Below are positions 35,112 to 44,951 of a stretch of DNA of 64,000 nucleotides, piece after piece (position 1 is the first letter of the stretch; every line of letters starts with the position of its first letter). The stretch is from Acidovorax sp. HDW3. GTDB taxonomy: Bacteria; Pseudomonadota; Gammaproteobacteria; Burkholderiales; Burkholderiaceae_C. The notes under the pieces are model-generated. The model did no database searches and had not been told where the DNA came from. It saw only the letters and a list, made by a program, of their open reading frames with translations. The translations under genes and the position numbers were made by a program. Location: assembly GCF_011303755.1 (NCBI RefSeq), contig NZ_CP049885.1, forward strand, positions 3,070,001 through 3,134,000, in the 5' to 3' direction.

Positions 35112-36758
35112 TTATTCCGTGTAGTCCAGCGCGGGCCGCGCGGCGCTGGTGGTTTGGAGCTGTTCACGCCGCAGTTGCACGGCGTCGGTTTCGGCGTGGG
35201 TTTTGTCCTGGCTGGAGAGGCGGAACACCCGGATGTTGTCGCGCGCAGCTGCGGCCTGGGCATCCATGGACTGGGCCGATTGCGCCAGCTCCAGCACCAG
35301 GGCGGCGTTTTGCTGCGTGATGCTGTCCATGTGCTGCACGGCCTCGCTCACCTGGCGCACGCCCAGCGCCTGCTCGCGCGCGGCATGGTCGATCTGTTCG
35401 AGCACGCTGCCGACCTGCTGCACCGAGGCCATGGCCTCGTCCATGCGCTCGCGTGCTTCGCCGGCACGCGCGCCGCCGACGGCCACGCGCTGCTGCGACT
35501 CGGCGATCAGGTCGCGGATTTCCTTGGCCAGGGTGGTGGTGCGCTGCGCCAGGGCGCGCACCTCGGTGGCGACGACGGCAAAGCCGCGCCCCTGCTCGCC
35601 CGCGCGTGCCGCCTCCACGGCGGCGTTCAGCGCCAGGATGTTGGTCTGGAAGGCCACGCCCTCGATGTTTTGCGTGATGTCGCCGATGCGCCGCGACGAC
35701 TCGGCTATCTCCTGCATGGTGCCGGCCATGCTGCGCACCGCCTCCTGGCTGCGCGCGGCGGTGTCTTGCGTGCTGCGCGCCAGCTGCACGCCGTTGGCGG
35801 CGAGCTCCGAGGTTTGTTGCACCGTGCCGTTGATCTGGTCCATGGCGGCGGCGGTCTGCTCCAGGCTGCTGGCCTGGGTCTCGGTCCGTGCCGCCATGTC
35901 CTGGCTGCTGTCGGCGATGCGGTGCGCCGTGGCCTGCAGGTACTGCAGGTCGTCGCGCACGTCGCCCATCACGGTGCGGATCGACAGGCCGAGCTGCGCG
36001 ATCGGCAGCAGCAAGGTGCGCTCCATGCCGCGAGCGGGCACGTCGATGAATTGCGACAGGTCGCCGCTGGCCAGCTGGCGCGCCTCTTGGGCCACGGTGT
36101 GTACGAGTTGCTGGCGCCGCCGGGCCAGCCAGGCACCGCTGGCCAGGGCGGCGGCGAGTGCCAGTGGTGCCACCTGCCAGGCTGGCTGCCCAGTGACTGC
36201 CAGCGCCAGCGGCAGGGCGCTGGCAGCGGCAATGGACAGCCCGTTGCGCAGCCACAGTGGCAAGCGCAGGGCCTGCTGCACGCGCCCCATGAGGTCACGG
36301 CGCAGGACGGTGCCGCGCTGCAGGACGTGCACCCGCCGCCCGGCCTCGGCCTCGTTGCGCATACGCTGGTAGAGCTGTTCGGCCTGGCGCACCTCGGCTT
36401 CGCTGGGGCGGGTGCGCACCGAGAGGTAGCCGACGATGCGCTCGCCGTTGCGCATCGGTGTGGCGTTGGCGCGCACCCAGTAGTGGTCGCCGTTTTGGCG
36501 CCGGTTTTTGATGATGCCGCTCCAGAGCTTGCCGTTTTGCACCGTGTCCCAGAAGTCGCGGAACGCTTCCTCGGGCATGTCAGGGTGGCGCAGCAGGTTG
36601 TGCGGCTGGCCCAGAAGTTCGTCCTGGGTGTAGCCCGAGACGTCGATGAAATCGGTGTTGCAGTAGGTGATGCGGCCCTTGGTGTCGGTGATCGAGATCA
36701 GCGTCTGGTGGGCGGGAAAGTCGTAGTGACGCTGGGAAACAGGGAGATTGCGGCGCAT
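35112..36758 (-). CDS. Aer-like PAS-domain methyl-accepting chemotaxis receptor
   Basis: 548 residues. An N-terminal PAS domain (about 15-120; [31 protein letters not shown]) that in Aer binds FAD to sense redox, a pair of membrane helices (about 170-215), a HAMP-like linker and an MCP signalling domain with the conserved hairpin [23 protein letters not shown] split over about 385-410. It starts at [14 protein letters not shown]. The upstream frame is not coding. Lies 113 bp after the aminopropyltransferase on the same strand. Confidence 0.93.
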   Translation of the reverse strand: MRRNLPVSQRHYDFPAHQTLISITDTKGRITYCNTDFIDVSGYTQDELLGQPHNLLRHPDMPEEAFRDFWDTVQNGKLWSGIIKNRRQNGDHYWVRANATPMRNGERIVGYLSVRTRPSEAEVRQAEQLYQRMRNEAEAGRRVHVLQRGTVLRRDLMGRVQQALRLPLWLRNGLSIAAASALPLALAVTGQPAWQVAPLALAAALASGAWLARRRQQLVHTVAQEARQLASGDLSQFIDVPARGMERTLLLPIAQLGLSIRTVMGDVRDDLQYLQATAHRIADSSQDMAARTETQASSLEQTAAAMDQINGTVQQTSELAANGVQLARSTQDTAARSQEAVRSMAGTMQEIAESSRRIGDITQNIEGVAFQTNILALNAAVEAARAGEQGRGFAVVATEVRALAQRTTTLAKEIRDLIAESQQRVAVGGARAGEARERMDEAMASVQQVGSVLEQIDHAAREQALGVRQVSEAVQHMDSITQQNAALVLELAQSAQSMDAQAAAARDNIRVFRLSSQDKTHAETDAVQLRREQLQTTSAARPALDYTE

Positions 36759-36871
36759 GGTCAGGGCCTGGGATCCTCGGCCATCCTCCATGGGGAGGGC
36801 GGCGCTATGCAAGAAAGCGCCGGAGATTATGCGTTTTGCGATGGACGTGCATTCCCTGCGGGTTTGCGGTT

Positions 36872-38395
36872 TCAGTGCAACCGCCCCCATTCGCGCTCGT
36901 AGGTGTAAACCAGAGTCTGGTTGGACAGGCGGTTGACCTCGGTGGGCACGCGCGCCATGTCGGGCGGAAAGTGCAGCAGCTGCGCCAGCGTGTCCGGGTC
37001 GAGAAAGCGCAGCCCCGGCGGCAGCTGTGCCGGCGGTTGCCAGGGGCGGTGGCTGGCGAGCACGAAGCCCCATTCGCCAAAGCTCGGTACGTGGGTGTGG
37101 TAGGGCGTGGTGCGCAGGCCCACGGCTTCCAGGGTGCTGACCACGGTCCAGAAGCTGCTGCGCGCGATCAGCGGCGAAGTGCTCTGGATGACGGCGTAGC
37201 CGCTGGCGGCCAGGTGCTCGTCGAGCAGGGCGTAGAAGCTGGTGGAGTAGAGCTTGCCGATGGCGAAGTTGGTCGGGTCGGGAAAATCGACCACGATGAC
37301 GTCGAACACCTCGCGCGTCTCCTGCAGCCACTGGAAGGCGTCGGCGTTGTGGATGTGCAGCTTGGGGCTGCGCAGGGCGTCGGCGTTCAGGCGCCGCAGC
37401 GCCGGATCATTGGCAAAGAGCGCGGTCATGGCCGGGTCGAGCTCGACCAGCGTCACCGATTCCACCGATGGGTATTTGAGGATTTCGCGCACCGCCATGC
37501 CGTCGCCGCCGCCGAGCACGGCGACTTTTTTCGGCGCTCCGTGCGCTGCCATGGCGGGGTGCACCAGGGCCTCGTGGTAGCGGTATTCGTCGCTTTCGGC
37601 AAACTGCAAATTGCCGTTGAGGTACAGCCGCAGCCCCTGGCGGCTCTGGGTGACGACGATGCGCTGGTAGGGCGTGCTGCGGGCGCTGACGATGGGGGTT
37701 TGGTAGAAGCGCTCCTCCGCCAGCTGCGTGATGTGGTCGGCCGCGCCCATGCCCGCGCCCAGCAGCAGCAGCACCAGGGCGCTGGCCAGCGCGTGCGCAC
37801 GCCAGCGGCGCAGCTCATGGCGAAACAGCCACAGCGCCCAGACGGCGACGAGCGCGTTCAAGAGGCCAAACAGCAGCCCGGTGCGAATGAGCCCGAGCTG
37901 CGGCACCAGCAGCAGCGGAAACGCCAGCGAGACGGCGAGCGCGCCCAGGTAGTCGAAGGTCAGCACCTGGCTGACCAGGTCTTTGAGCTGGACGTTGCGC
38001 TTCAAGATGCGCATGACCAGCGGAATCTCCAGCCCGACGAGCGTGCCCACCAGCAGCACCAGGCCGTAGAGCAGCGGCCTGAAGACGCCCGGGGCGTAGG
38101 CGTTTGCTATAAAAAGCGTAGCTGGTAGCGCGCCCCCAATAAGGGCTACAAGCAGTTCTATGCGTAAAAAATGGGCCGCCAGCTGGCGCTCCAGGTAGCG
38201 CGAGAGCCACGAGCCTATGCCCATGGCGAACAGGTAGGTGCCGATGACGGTGGAGAACTGCAGGATCGAGTCGCCCAGCAGGTACGAGGCCAGCGCCCCC
38301 GCCGCCAGCTCGTACAGCAGGCCGCAGGCGGCGATGACGAAGACGCTCGCGAGCAGCGCCAGGGCGTTGGCGGGGGGGCGGGGCGGGGCGCTCAT
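36872..38395 (-). CDS. Membrane-bound polyamine aminopropyltransferase (SpeE-like)
   Basis: 507 residues. Seven hydrophobic helices in the first half (about 10-215), then a spermidine-synthase fold: [16 protein letters not shown] for S-adenosyl substrate binding, VELDPAM, and the catalytic [16 protein letters not shown]. It would transfer an aminopropyl group to a polyamine, here at the membrane. Its first membrane helices contain a repeat copy at residues about 79-97. It is the last gene of a cluster with DUF350, DUF4178 and SPFH genes, all on this strand. The start ATG is at [12 protein letters not shown]. Confidence 0.87.
   Translation of the reverse strand: MSAPPRPPANALALLASVFVIAACGLLYELAAGALASYLLGDSILQFSTVIGTYLFAMGIGSWLSRYLERQLAAHFLRIELLVALIGGALPATLFIANAYAPGVFRPLLYGLVLLVGTLVGLEIPLVMRILKRNVQLKDLVSQVLTFDYLGALAVSLAFPLLLVPQLGLIRTGLLFGLLNALVAVWALWLFRHELRRWRAHALASALVLLLLGAGMGAADHITQLAEERFYQTPIVSARSTPYQRIVVTQSRQGLRLYLNGNLQFAESDEYRYHEALVHPAMAAHGAPKKVAVLGGGDGMAVREILKYPSVESVTLVELDPAMTALFANDPALRRLNADALRSPKLHIHNADAFQWLQETREVFDVIVVDFPDPTNFAIGKLYSTSFYALLDEHLAASGYAVIQSTSPLIARSSFWTVVSTLEAVGLRTTPYHTHVPSFGEWGFVLASHRPWQPPAQLPPGLRFLDPDTLAQLLHFPPDMARVPTEVNRLSNQTLVYTYEREWGRLH
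38103..38160. repeat. Stem-loop repeat copy 10, inside the aminopropyltransferase gene
   Basis: TTTGCTATAAAAAGCGTAGC then TGGTAGCGCGCCCCCAATAA and CTACAAGCAG. In frame it encodes [19 protein letters not shown], part of a membrane helix. Confidence 0.68.
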
Positions 38396-38414
38396 GGGTG
38401 CCGTAGCGCCCTCT

Positions 38415-38633
38415 TCAATGGATGGCTGCGGCAACGATGATGCTGATGCCCAGGCACATGGCGGCGACGACCAGGGCCAGGGCCTGGTTTTGTTTTTCGA
38501 CAATTTCGCGCCACAGGTCGTAGGGCGTGATTTTGTCCACGATGATGAAGCACAGCCAGAACATCACTACGCCGATGAGGGCGTAGGCGATGGAGCCGAG
38601 GAAGGCGCTGGGTTCGAGCCATTCGAGTTTCAT
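38415..38633 (-). CDS. DUF350 membrane protein
   Basis: 72 residues with two strongly hydrophobic helices (IAYALIGVVMFWLCFIIVD and ALALVVAAMCLGISIIVAA), the short form of the DUF350/YjfL family. These genes repeatedly occur with spermidine-synthase-like, DUF4178 and related genes. The function is unknown. It lies 19 bp ahead of the aminopropyltransferase and 25 bp after the DUF4178 gene, so the three are likely one operon. Confidence 0.85.
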   Translation of the reverse strand: MKLEWLEPSAFLGSIAYALIGVVMFWLCFIIVDKITPYDLWREIVEKQNQALALVVAAMCLGISIIVAAAIH

Positions 38634-38658
38634 GGTGCTGCCCTTTCGAGTGCTGCAA

Positions 38659-40149
38659 TTATTTGTGGCTGCCGCCGCTGGAGTAACCGCCGAACGAGCC
38701 GCCGGAGCTGCGCGTGTAGTTGCTGCCCCCGCCCGAGCAGTCGCTCAGGAGGATGAGCAAGATGAGCAGGACAACGGCGATCAGGATGACGCTGGCGCAG
38801 CCCGTGCCTTTGCTGGCGATGAAGGGGCCGACGTCACCCCGGGCGAGCAGTTCTTTTTTCTGCTCCAGGCCAAAGGCGCGCGCCACGGTCTCGGCGCTGA
38901 GTTTGTCGCCGCAGGACCAGGTCAGCTCCTGCGGGCTTTGTTCGAGTGAGAGCAGGCCCTTGGCGTTGGCAAAGTCGCGGTTGGCGGTTTGCTGCCCGCG
39001 CGCCACGGGCCAGTAGAACTCGCCGAGCACGTAGGTGGTTTCGGCCTGGTAGCTGTATTGGAGTTGGTATTTTTGCCCCAGGTAGGTGGCGCTTTGGCCG
39101 TTGCTGGCGAGCTGCGGCGCGCCCGTGGTGGGGCGCACCAGGCTCCAGCCGTCTTCGGCGTCCACCAAGAAGGCAAAGCCGCGCTTTTGGTTGTAGAGCA
39201 GGTATTCGGACCAGCCGAAATGCTCGTCGTCGCCAGCGGCCACGCCCATGCGGTGCTGAAAGCCCACCACCTGCCAGTGCACGCCCTGCAGCTGGCCCTT
39301 GCTGCCCAGCGCAATGAGTGGCTGCACCGGCTCGTCCTGCACGGCGGCGCGCAGCTCGCCGCCTATGCCCTGGCTGAGGTCGATCAGGCTGTTGCACGAC
39401 GGGCAGGTGCAGCTTTTGGTGCTCGCCAGCTCCAGCGTGACCGGGGCGCCGCAGTGCGGGCAGTTGAACTGGCGCCCGGCTTCGTCTTTGGCCGATTCGC
39501 TTTTCAGGCCCTGCAGCTGCAGGTCTTCAAGGCGCACGGCGCGTCCGCGCTCGACCTGTGGCGGCTGCTGGCCGTAGTCGATGCTGAGCACCTCGCCGCT
39601 GCTGCTGCGCAGCTCCACCAGGTCAAAAGGCTGGCCCAGGGGCGGCAGCTTGGGCAGCTCGCCCTGCGCCGCCAGCAGCTGCACCGGGCCGCTGAAGCTG
39701 ACGCTGTACGGCTGGCCGTTGATGGCGGTGCTGCTGCCGACGCGAAAGCGCGCCGCCTCGGGCAGGGCGCGCCCGGGGTCGGAGGGGCGGGTGAAGACGT
39801 AGCTGCCGTTGTCCTCGCCCAGCGTGGCGCGGCTGCCGTCTTCAAGGTAGGCGACCCACTCCGTCCAGCGCCCGGCAGCGCTTTGGAACTGCAGGCGCCC
39901 GATCAGCGTGAAGGCCAGCGCCTTGCCGTCGAGCGCCATGCGCCCGCTGGCCATGAGCTGCAGCGGGCTGTGGTCGTCAAACAGCTCGGCCATCTTGCCG
40001 ATGCGCGCGAGCACCTCGCCCTGGCGCACCACGGTGCTCTGGCAATAGCTGCAAACGGCGTGCGTGGATTGCGCGCTGCAAAACTCCACCGGCGCGCCAC
40101 AGCCTGGGCAGGGTGCGCGGTAGTGGCGCTGGGGGGCGCTGGGGGACAT
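38659..40149 (-). CDS. DUF4178 domain protein with zinc ribbons
   Basis: 496 residues. N-terminal zinc ribbon APCPGCGAPVEFC ... VCSYCQS, a DUF4178 repeat (about 55-180 and again 270-420; SPLQLMASGRMALDG and LIALGSKGQLQGVHWQVVG), a second zinc ribbon QFNCPHCGAPVTLE ... CPSCNSL between them, and a membrane helix near the C-terminus followed by a Gly/Ser tail. The two DUF4178 units look like an internal duplication. Operon with the DUF350 and SPFH genes. Function unknown. Confidence 0.83.
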   Translation of the reverse strand: MSPSAPQRHYRAPCPGCGAPVEFCSAQSTHAVCSYCQSTVVRQGEVLARIGKMAELFDDHSPLQLMASGRMALDGKALAFTLIGRLQFQSAAGRWTEWVAYLEDGSRATLGEDNGSYVFTRPSDPGRALPEAARFRVGSSTAINGQPYSVSFSGPVQLLAAQGELPKLPPLGQPFDLVELRSSSGEVLSIDYGQQPPQVERGRAVRLEDLQLQGLKSESAKDEAGRQFNCPHCGAPVTLELASTKSCTCPSCNSLIDLSQGIGGELRAAVQDEPVQPLIALGSKGQLQGVHWQVVGFQHRMGVAAGDDEHFGWSEYLLYNQKRGFAFLVDAEDGWSLVRPTTGAPQLASNGQSATYLGQKYQLQYSYQAETTYVLGEFYWPVARGQQTANRDFANAKGLLSLEQSPQELTWSCGDKLSAETVARAFGLEQKKELLARGDVGPFIASKGTGCASVILIAVVLLILLILLSDCSGGGSNYTRSSGGSFGGYSSGGSHK

Positions 40150-40169
40150 TTTTTAAGGGTGTTTTTGGC

Positions 40170-40215
40170 CTCTGGCGCTTATTCAGTAAGCGCTAGCAGC
40201 TATCAAAATAATAGC
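40170..40215. repeat. Stem-loop repeat copy 11
   Basis: GCGCTTATTCAGTAAGCGC stem, then TAGCAGCTATCAAAATAATAG, filling the spacer between the SPFH gene stop and the DUF4178 start. Confidence 0.8.
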
Positions 40216-41271
40216 TTACACCAGCTTCTTGAGCAGCTCGGCTTTCTTGGCGTCGAACTCCTCGGCGGTGAGGATGCCCTTGGCCTTGAGCTCGGCGAGC
40301 TTCTCCAGCGTGGCCATCACCTCTTCGGGCTTGACGCCCACCGGCGCTGCGGGCGCAGCTGCCTGCGCGGGCGCGGCGCCCGGGGCCACGCCCTGCAGCC
40401 CGGCTTGCAGGTTTTGCGCCAGCACCTGGCCCATGGCCAGGCCCGCGCCCAGGCCCATGGCGTCGCCGGCAATGCCGCCGCCGCCCTGGCCTACGCCGGC
40501 AGCCATTTGCGGGATGGCCTGCGCCGTCTGGTACTGCATGAATTTGCCCATGTCGCCGCCGACCATGCCCATGCCGATTTTTTGGTCGAGGATTTTTTGC
40601 AGCTCCTCGGGCAGCGACAGGTTTTGCAGCGTCAAGGCTTCGAGCTGCAGGCCGATCTTGGCAAAGGCGGGCTGCAGCTCTTTGTTGAGCGCGTCGGCAA
40701 ACATCTGCTGGTTGGCCGCCAGGTCGAGGAAGGCGACGCCGCTGCCGGCAATGGCGTTGCTGATGTTTTGCAGCACCAGGCCGCGCAGCTGGCCGTCGAG
40801 GTCGGACGCGGGGTAGCTCTCGCGCGTGCCCGAGATCTCGGTGTGGAACAGCTTGGGGTCGGCCACGCGGTAGGCGTAGTTGCCAAAGGCGCGCAGGCGC
40901 ACGGCGCCGAAGTCGGCGTCGCGGATGGTGATGGGCTGGGGCGTGCCCCACTTCTGGTCGATCTGCTGGCGCGTGCTGAAGAAATACACGTCGCTCTTGA
41001 AGGGCGACTGGAACAGCTTGTCCCAGTTCTTCAGGTAGGTCAGCACCGGCAGCGTCTGCGTGGTCAGCTTGTAGGTGCCGGGGCCGAAGACGTCGGCCAC
41101 CTGGCCCTCGTTGACGAACACCGCCATCTGCGAGGCGCGCACCACCAGCTGGCCGCCGTTCTGGATTTCCATGTCCCGCATGGGGTAGCGCCAGGCGAGG
41201 GTGCCGTCGCCCTCCTCCGTCCATTCGAGGATGTCGATGAACTGCTTCTTGATGAAATCCATCAGGGCCAT
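40216..41271 (-). CDS. SPFH-domain protein with C-terminal SHOCT domain
   Basis: 351 residues. After an N-terminal LMDFIKKQFIDIL helix comes an SPFH-like fold (NGGQLVVRASQMAVFVNEG, LNWD-type sites, AFGNYAYRV), an Ala/Gly-rich linker and a C-terminal SHOCT module (LAELKAKGILTAEEFDAKKAE). This is the architecture of virion-core/YdjI-like proteins with a role in membrane or oligomer scaffolding. AGGAG lies 7 bp before the ATG. Heads the cluster with DUF4178, DUF350 and aminopropyltransferase genes. Confidence 0.85.
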   Translation of the reverse strand: MALMDFIKKQFIDILEWTEEGDGTLAWRYPMRDMEIQNGGQLVVRASQMAVFVNEGQVADVFGPGTYKLTTQTLPVLTYLKNWDKLFQSPFKSDVYFFSTRQQIDQKWGTPQPITIRDADFGAVRLRAFGNYAYRVADPKLFHTEISGTRESYPASDLDGQLRGLVLQNISNAIAGSGVAFLDLAANQQMFADALNKELQPAFAKIGLQLEALTLQNLSLPEELQKILDQKIGMGMVGGDMGKFMQYQTAQAIPQMAAGVGQGGGGIAGDAMGLGAGLAMGQVLAQNLQAGLQGVAPGAAPAQAAAPAAPVGVKPEEVMATLEKLAELKAKGILTAEEFDAKKAELLKKLV

Positions 41272-41388
41272 GGTCGCGCTCCTAGGAGGGGAGGAAAAGG
41301 AAGGTGCCATCATAGCGGCGCCGTTTTGCGCGTCTGGCGTCGCACCTATCGGGGTGGTAGAAACAATGAATGGGTCGAATCAAACAAG

Positions 41389-41401
41389 AATGATTATCAT
41401 T
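41389..41401. promoter_or_regulatory. Fur-box-like palindrome
   Basis: AATGATTATCATT is a perfect 13-bp palindrome similar to the half of a Fur box (GATAATGATAATCATTATC). It lies between the divergent SPFH and DUF2061 genes, 30 bp before the DUF2061 start. Iron control is inference. Confidence 0.5.
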
Positions 41402-41431
41402 TGCTGCATCAACCACGCCCCGGAGACTGCC

Positions 41432-41668
41432 ATGACTGCCCTGCGCACCGCCGCCCGCCAGAACGTGCACACGCTGATGAAAACCGGCAGCTACTACGTC
41501 ATCCACGTCTGCGTTGCCGCTTTGGTGGCCTACGCCGTCACTGGCAACCTGGTGGCCTCTCTCACACTGAGCCTGCTGGAGCCTACGGTGCAGGCTGTGG
41601 CCTTTTTTTTCCATGAGAAGGCCTGGGAGCGTTCAGGCGTGCAAGTCCAGCAAACTGCCGAGCATTGA
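41432..41668 (+). CDS. DUF2061 small membrane protein
   Basis: 78 residues with two hydrophobic segments (YYVIHVCVAALVAYAVTG and SLTLSLLEPTVQAVAFFFHE), the DUF2061 family, found in many bacteria and of unknown function. GGAG lies 7 bp upstream of the ATG. A Fur-like palindrome lies just upstream. Its last 36 bp overlap the convergent gene 41633-41935. Confidence 0.78.
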   Translation: MTALRTAARQNVHTLMKTGSYYVIHVCVAALVAYAVTGNLVASLTLSLLEPTVQAVAFFFHEKAWERSGVQVQQTAEH

Positions 41669-41935
41669 CTGCGTGCTGCGCAGCACCAGCGCATTGGCCT
41701 TGAAGGCGTAGCTGGCGGCGATCTGCTCGACCGCCTCGCCTTCGAGCGCCACCCCGGCCTGCGGGGCCTGCGCGATGTGTGCCTGCACGCCCCCGGGTGC
41801 AGCAGCGGCCTGTTGCTGCACCTGCTGGCGGTGAAAGCCGGGCGTGTTCAGATTGGCGGTGTTGTGCGCGCTGCTCTCCAGGCGCAGCTGGGCGGCGTGC
41901 ATTCCAGAGGCGGCGATGGCGAGGACGGAGGACAT
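41633..41935 (-). CDS. Flagellar basal-body rod/hook-like small protein
   Basis: 100 residues. Begins MSSVLAIAASGMHAAQLRLESSAHNTANLNT, the start of flagellar rod and hook proteins (FlgB/C/F/G), and ends MLGSLLDLHA like their C-terminal helix, but with almost nothing in between. It is probably a stand-alone short homologue. No other flagellar gene is in the window. The 3' end overlaps the DUF2061 gene. Possibly a relic or a small accessory protein. Confidence 0.62.
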   Translation of the reverse strand: MSSVLAIAASGMHAAQLRLESSAHNTANLNTPGFHRQQVQQQAAAAPGGVQAHIAQAPQAGVALEGEAVEQIAASYAFKANALVLRSTQSMLGSLLDLHA

Positions 41936-42095
41936 GCGCCATGGTAGCGCTGGGGTCGTCCGGCTTCAAGCCGGCCAGCCCCATCTGGCGAAGGATGATT
42001 TTGTGATGTGAAAACAAATTTCACCGCTTTGCGCCACAATGGCAGGCTCGCGATACTGCCCGATACAGTCTTTTGGCCGCGTGGAGACTTGCACC

Positions 42096-44408
42096 ATGAC
42101 GAACACCCCTACCCCCCCCGCCCAACCCGACAAGCGCGCCTTGCTGCGCCAGGCCGCGCTCGAATACCACGAGTTTCCCAAGCCCGGAAAGGTCGCCATT
42201 GCCGCCACCAAGCAGATGGTGAACCAGCACGACCTGGCGCTGGCCTACTCGCCCGGCGTGGCCGCGCCCTGCGAGGAAATCGTCAAAGACCCGGCAGCGG
42301 CCTTCAAGTACACCGCGCGCGGCAACCTGGTGGGCGTCGTCACCAACGGCACGGCGGTGCTCGGCCTGGGCGACATCGGCCCCCTGGCGGGCAAGCCGGT
42401 GATGGAGGGCAAGGGCGTGCTGTTCAAGAAGTTCTCCGGCATCGACGTCTTCGACATCGAGATCGACGAGAAAGACCCGGACAAGCTGGTTGAGATCATC
42501 GCCAGCCTGGAGCCGACCTTTGGCGGCATCAACCTCGAAGACATCAAGGCGCCGGACTGCTTCTACATCGAACGCAAGCTGCGCGAGCGCATGAAGATTC
42601 CGGTCTTCCACGACGACCAGCACGGCACGGCCATCGTCGTCGGCGCGGCCATTTTGAACGGCCTGAAGGTGGCGGGCAAAGATATTCAAACCGTCAAGCT
42701 CGTGGCCTCGGGCGCGGGTGCGGCGGCGCTGGCCTGCCTGGGGCTTCTGGTCAAGCTCGGGATGCCGCGCGAGAACATCTGGGTGACCGACATCGCTGGC
42801 GTGGTGTATGAAGGCCGCGCCGAGTTGATGGACGCGGACAAGGCATTTTTTGCCCAAACGACTGAATTGCGCACGCTCTCGCAGGTGATTGCCGGCGCCG
42901 ACGTGTTCCTGGGCCTGTCCGCCGGCGGCGTGCTGAAAAAAGACATGGTGGCGCAGATGGCGCCGCGCCCGCTGATCTTCGCCCTGGCCAACCCCAACCC
43001 CGAGATCCAGCCCGAAGACGTGAAAGCGGTGCGCGGCGATGCCATCATCGCCACCGGGCGCACGGACTACCCGAACCAGGTGAACAACGTCCTGTGCTTC
43101 CCGTACATCTTCCGGGGCGCGCTCGACTGCGGCGCCACCACCATCACCACCGAGATGGAAATCGCCTCGGTGCACGCCATTGCCGCGCTGGCGCAGGCCG
43201 AGCAGAGCGAGGTCGTGGCCAAGGCCTATGTGGGCGAGCAGCTCTCCTTCGGGCCTGAGTACCTGATCCCCAAGCCCTTCGATCCGCGCCTGATGATGAA
43301 AATCGCCCCGGCCGTGGCGCAGGCGGCGGCGGACAGCGGCGTGGCGCAGCGCCCGATTGCCGACATGGACGCCTACCGCGACCACCTGCAGACCTTCGTC
43401 TACGCCTCGGGCACGACCATGAAGCCCATCTTCATGATGGCCAAAAAGGCGGCGAAAAAGCGCGTCGCCTACGCCGAGGGCGAGGAGGAGCGCGTGCTGC
43501 GCGCGGCGCAGATCGTGGTCGATGAAAAAATTGCCCGGCCCACCTTGATTGGCCGCCCGGAGGTGATTTCCCAGCGCTGCGAAAAATTCGGCCTGCGCCT
43601 GCAAGAGGGGCGCGACTACGACGTGGTGAACGTGGAGAACGACCACCGCTACCGCGATTTCTGGCAAACCTACCACCGCATGACCGAGCGCAAGGGCATC
43701 ACCCAGGCCATTGCCAAGATCGAATGCCGCCGCCGCCTGACGCTCATCGGCAGCCTGCTGCTGCACAAGGGCGAGGTCGATGGCCTGATCGTCGGCACCT
43801 GGGGCCACACCGCGCACCACCTGCAGTACATCGACCAGGTCATTGGCAAGCGTGCCGGCGTGCAGACCTACGCCTGCATGAACGGCCTGATGCTGCCCGA
43901 ACGCCAGGTGTTCGTGGTCGATACCCACGTCAACTACGACCCCAGCGCCGAGCAGCTGGCCGAGATCACCCTCATGGCCGCCGAGGAAATGCTGCGCTTT
44001 GGCTTCACGCCCAAGGCGGCGCTGCTCTCGCACTCCAATTTCGGCAGCAGCAACCAGCCCAGCGCCGTGAAAATGCGCCAGACGCTGGAGCTCTTGCGCG
44101 TGCAGGCGCCCTGGCTGGAGGTCGATGGCGAGATGCACGGCGACATCGCGCTCGACGGCAAGGCGCGCGCCGCCCTCATGCCCCACGGCACCCTGGCGGG
44201 CGACGCCAACTTGCTGGTCATGCCCAACATCGACGCCGCCAACATCTCCTACAACCTGCTCAAGACGGCGGCGGGCGGCAACATCGCCATCGGCCCGGTG
44301 CTGCTGGGCGCGGCGCAGCCGGTGCACATCCTCACGGCCAGCACCACGGTGCGGCGCATCGTCAACATGACGGCGCTCACCGTGGCCGACGCCAACGCTG
44401 CGCGCTGA
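42096..44408 (+). CDS. maeB: NADP-dependent malic enzyme with phosphotransacetylase domain
   Basis: 770 residues. N-terminal malic domain ([44 protein letters not shown]) and an NAD(P)-binding domain, then a C-terminal PTA-like domain (about 440-770; [30 protein letters not shown]) that regulates the enzyme in MaeB. Decarboxylates malate to pyruvate. A GTGGAG site lies 10 bp before the chosen ATG. A terminator follows directly. Confidence 0.95.
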   Translation: MTNTPTPPAQPDKRALLRQAALEYHEFPKPGKVAIAATKQMVNQHDLALAYSPGVAAPCEEIVKDPAAAFKYTARGNLVGVVTNGTAVLGLGDIGPLAGKPVMEGKGVLFKKFSGIDVFDIEIDEKDPDKLVEIIASLEPTFGGINLEDIKAPDCFYIERKLRERMKIPVFHDDQHGTAIVVGAAILNGLKVAGKDIQTVKLVASGAGAAALACLGLLVKLGMPRENIWVTDIAGVVYEGRAELMDADKAFFAQTTELRTLSQVIAGADVFLGLSAGGVLKKDMVAQMAPRPLIFALANPNPEIQPEDVKAVRGDAIIATGRTDYPNQVNNVLCFPYIFRGALDCGATTITTEMEIASVHAIAALAQAEQSEVVAKAYVGEQLSFGPEYLIPKPFDPRLMMKIAPAVAQAAADSGVAQRPIADMDAYRDHLQTFVYASGTTMKPIFMMAKKAAKKRVAYAEGEEERVLRAAQIVVDEKIARPTLIGRPEVISQRCEKFGLRLQEGRDYDVVNVENDHRYRDFWQTYHRMTERKGITQAIAKIECRRRLTLIGSLLLHKGEVDGLIVGTWGHTAHHLQYIDQVIGKRAGVQTYACMNGLMLPERQVFVVDTHVNYDPSAEQLAEITLMAAEEMLRFGFTPKAALLSHSNFGSSNQPSAVKMRQTLELLRVQAPWLEVDGEMHGDIALDGKARAALMPHGTLAGDANLLVMPNIDAANISYNLLKTAAGGNIAIGPVLLGAAQPVHILTASTTVRRIVNMTALTVADANAAR

Positions 44409-44440
44409 AACCAACGCCCGCGCCAGCGCGGGAAAGTCGT

Positions 44441-44476
44441 AGGCCGTGCCTAAAACTTAGGCACGGCCTTGCTTTT
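44441..44476 (+). terminator. Terminator of maeB
   Basis: AGGCCGTGCCTAA / TTAGGCACGGCCT, 13-bp arms with a 3-nt loop, then TGCTTTTT. Confidence 0.92.
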
Positions 44477-44543
44477 TAGGGGTATTTCAGCGACACTAGC
44501 GGGCTCAGTTTCGGGGGTAAACCCCTACCGAAAGGTGTCGTTC

Positions 44544-44951
44544 ATGCTCCAGGCTGTAGCCACCCACAAGCTGCGCACCGCTGTTGCCTGTGCCCTGGCT
44601 GCGCTGTCCTTGCTGGCACCGTTGCCAGCCCCGGCGCGAGGCCCTGGGCCTGCCGAGGCGCCCGTATCCAGTGTCGCCTTGGCCGACTTGCCATCCCAGG
44701 GGCGTGAAACCTACGCGCTGATCCGCGCCGGTGGCCCTTTCCCGTTCGAGAAAGACGGGGTGGTGTTTTTCAACCGCGAACGCCTGCTGCCAAAACAACC
44801 CCGGGGCTATTGGCGCGAGTACACCGTCAAAACCCCTGGTGTACGCCATCGGGGCGCGCGGCGCATCGTCTGCGGCGGTGTGCCGCGTACGCCAGACACC
44901 TGCTACTACAGCAACGACCATTACGCCAGCTTCAAGGAAATTCAGCCATGA
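44544..44951 (+). CDS. Secreted barnase-like ribonuclease
   Basis: 135 residues. A signal peptide (about 1-33, LLAPLPAPARG) precedes a guanyl-specific RNase of the barnase/N1 type. Catalytic positions are filled: Glu92 in YWREYTV, Arg106 in RGARRIV, His126 in NDHYASF. Cys110 and Cys120 may pair. The stop overlaps the barstar gene start (ATGA). The product would be exported and could act on competitors or the host. Target and delivery are unknown. Confidence 0.86.
   Translation: MLQAVATHKLRTAVACALAALSLLAPLPAPARGPGPAEAPVSSVALADLPSQGRETYALIRAGGPFPFEKDGVVFFNRERLLPKQPRGYWREYTVKTPGVRHRGARRIVCGGVPRTPDTCYYSNDHYASFKEIQP

Noticed and set aside
38368-38390. G-rich run at the start of the aminopropyltransferase gene
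   Set aside because: Seven-G run is within normal range for this GC content and keeps frame with the downstream motifs. No sign of slippage in sequence.
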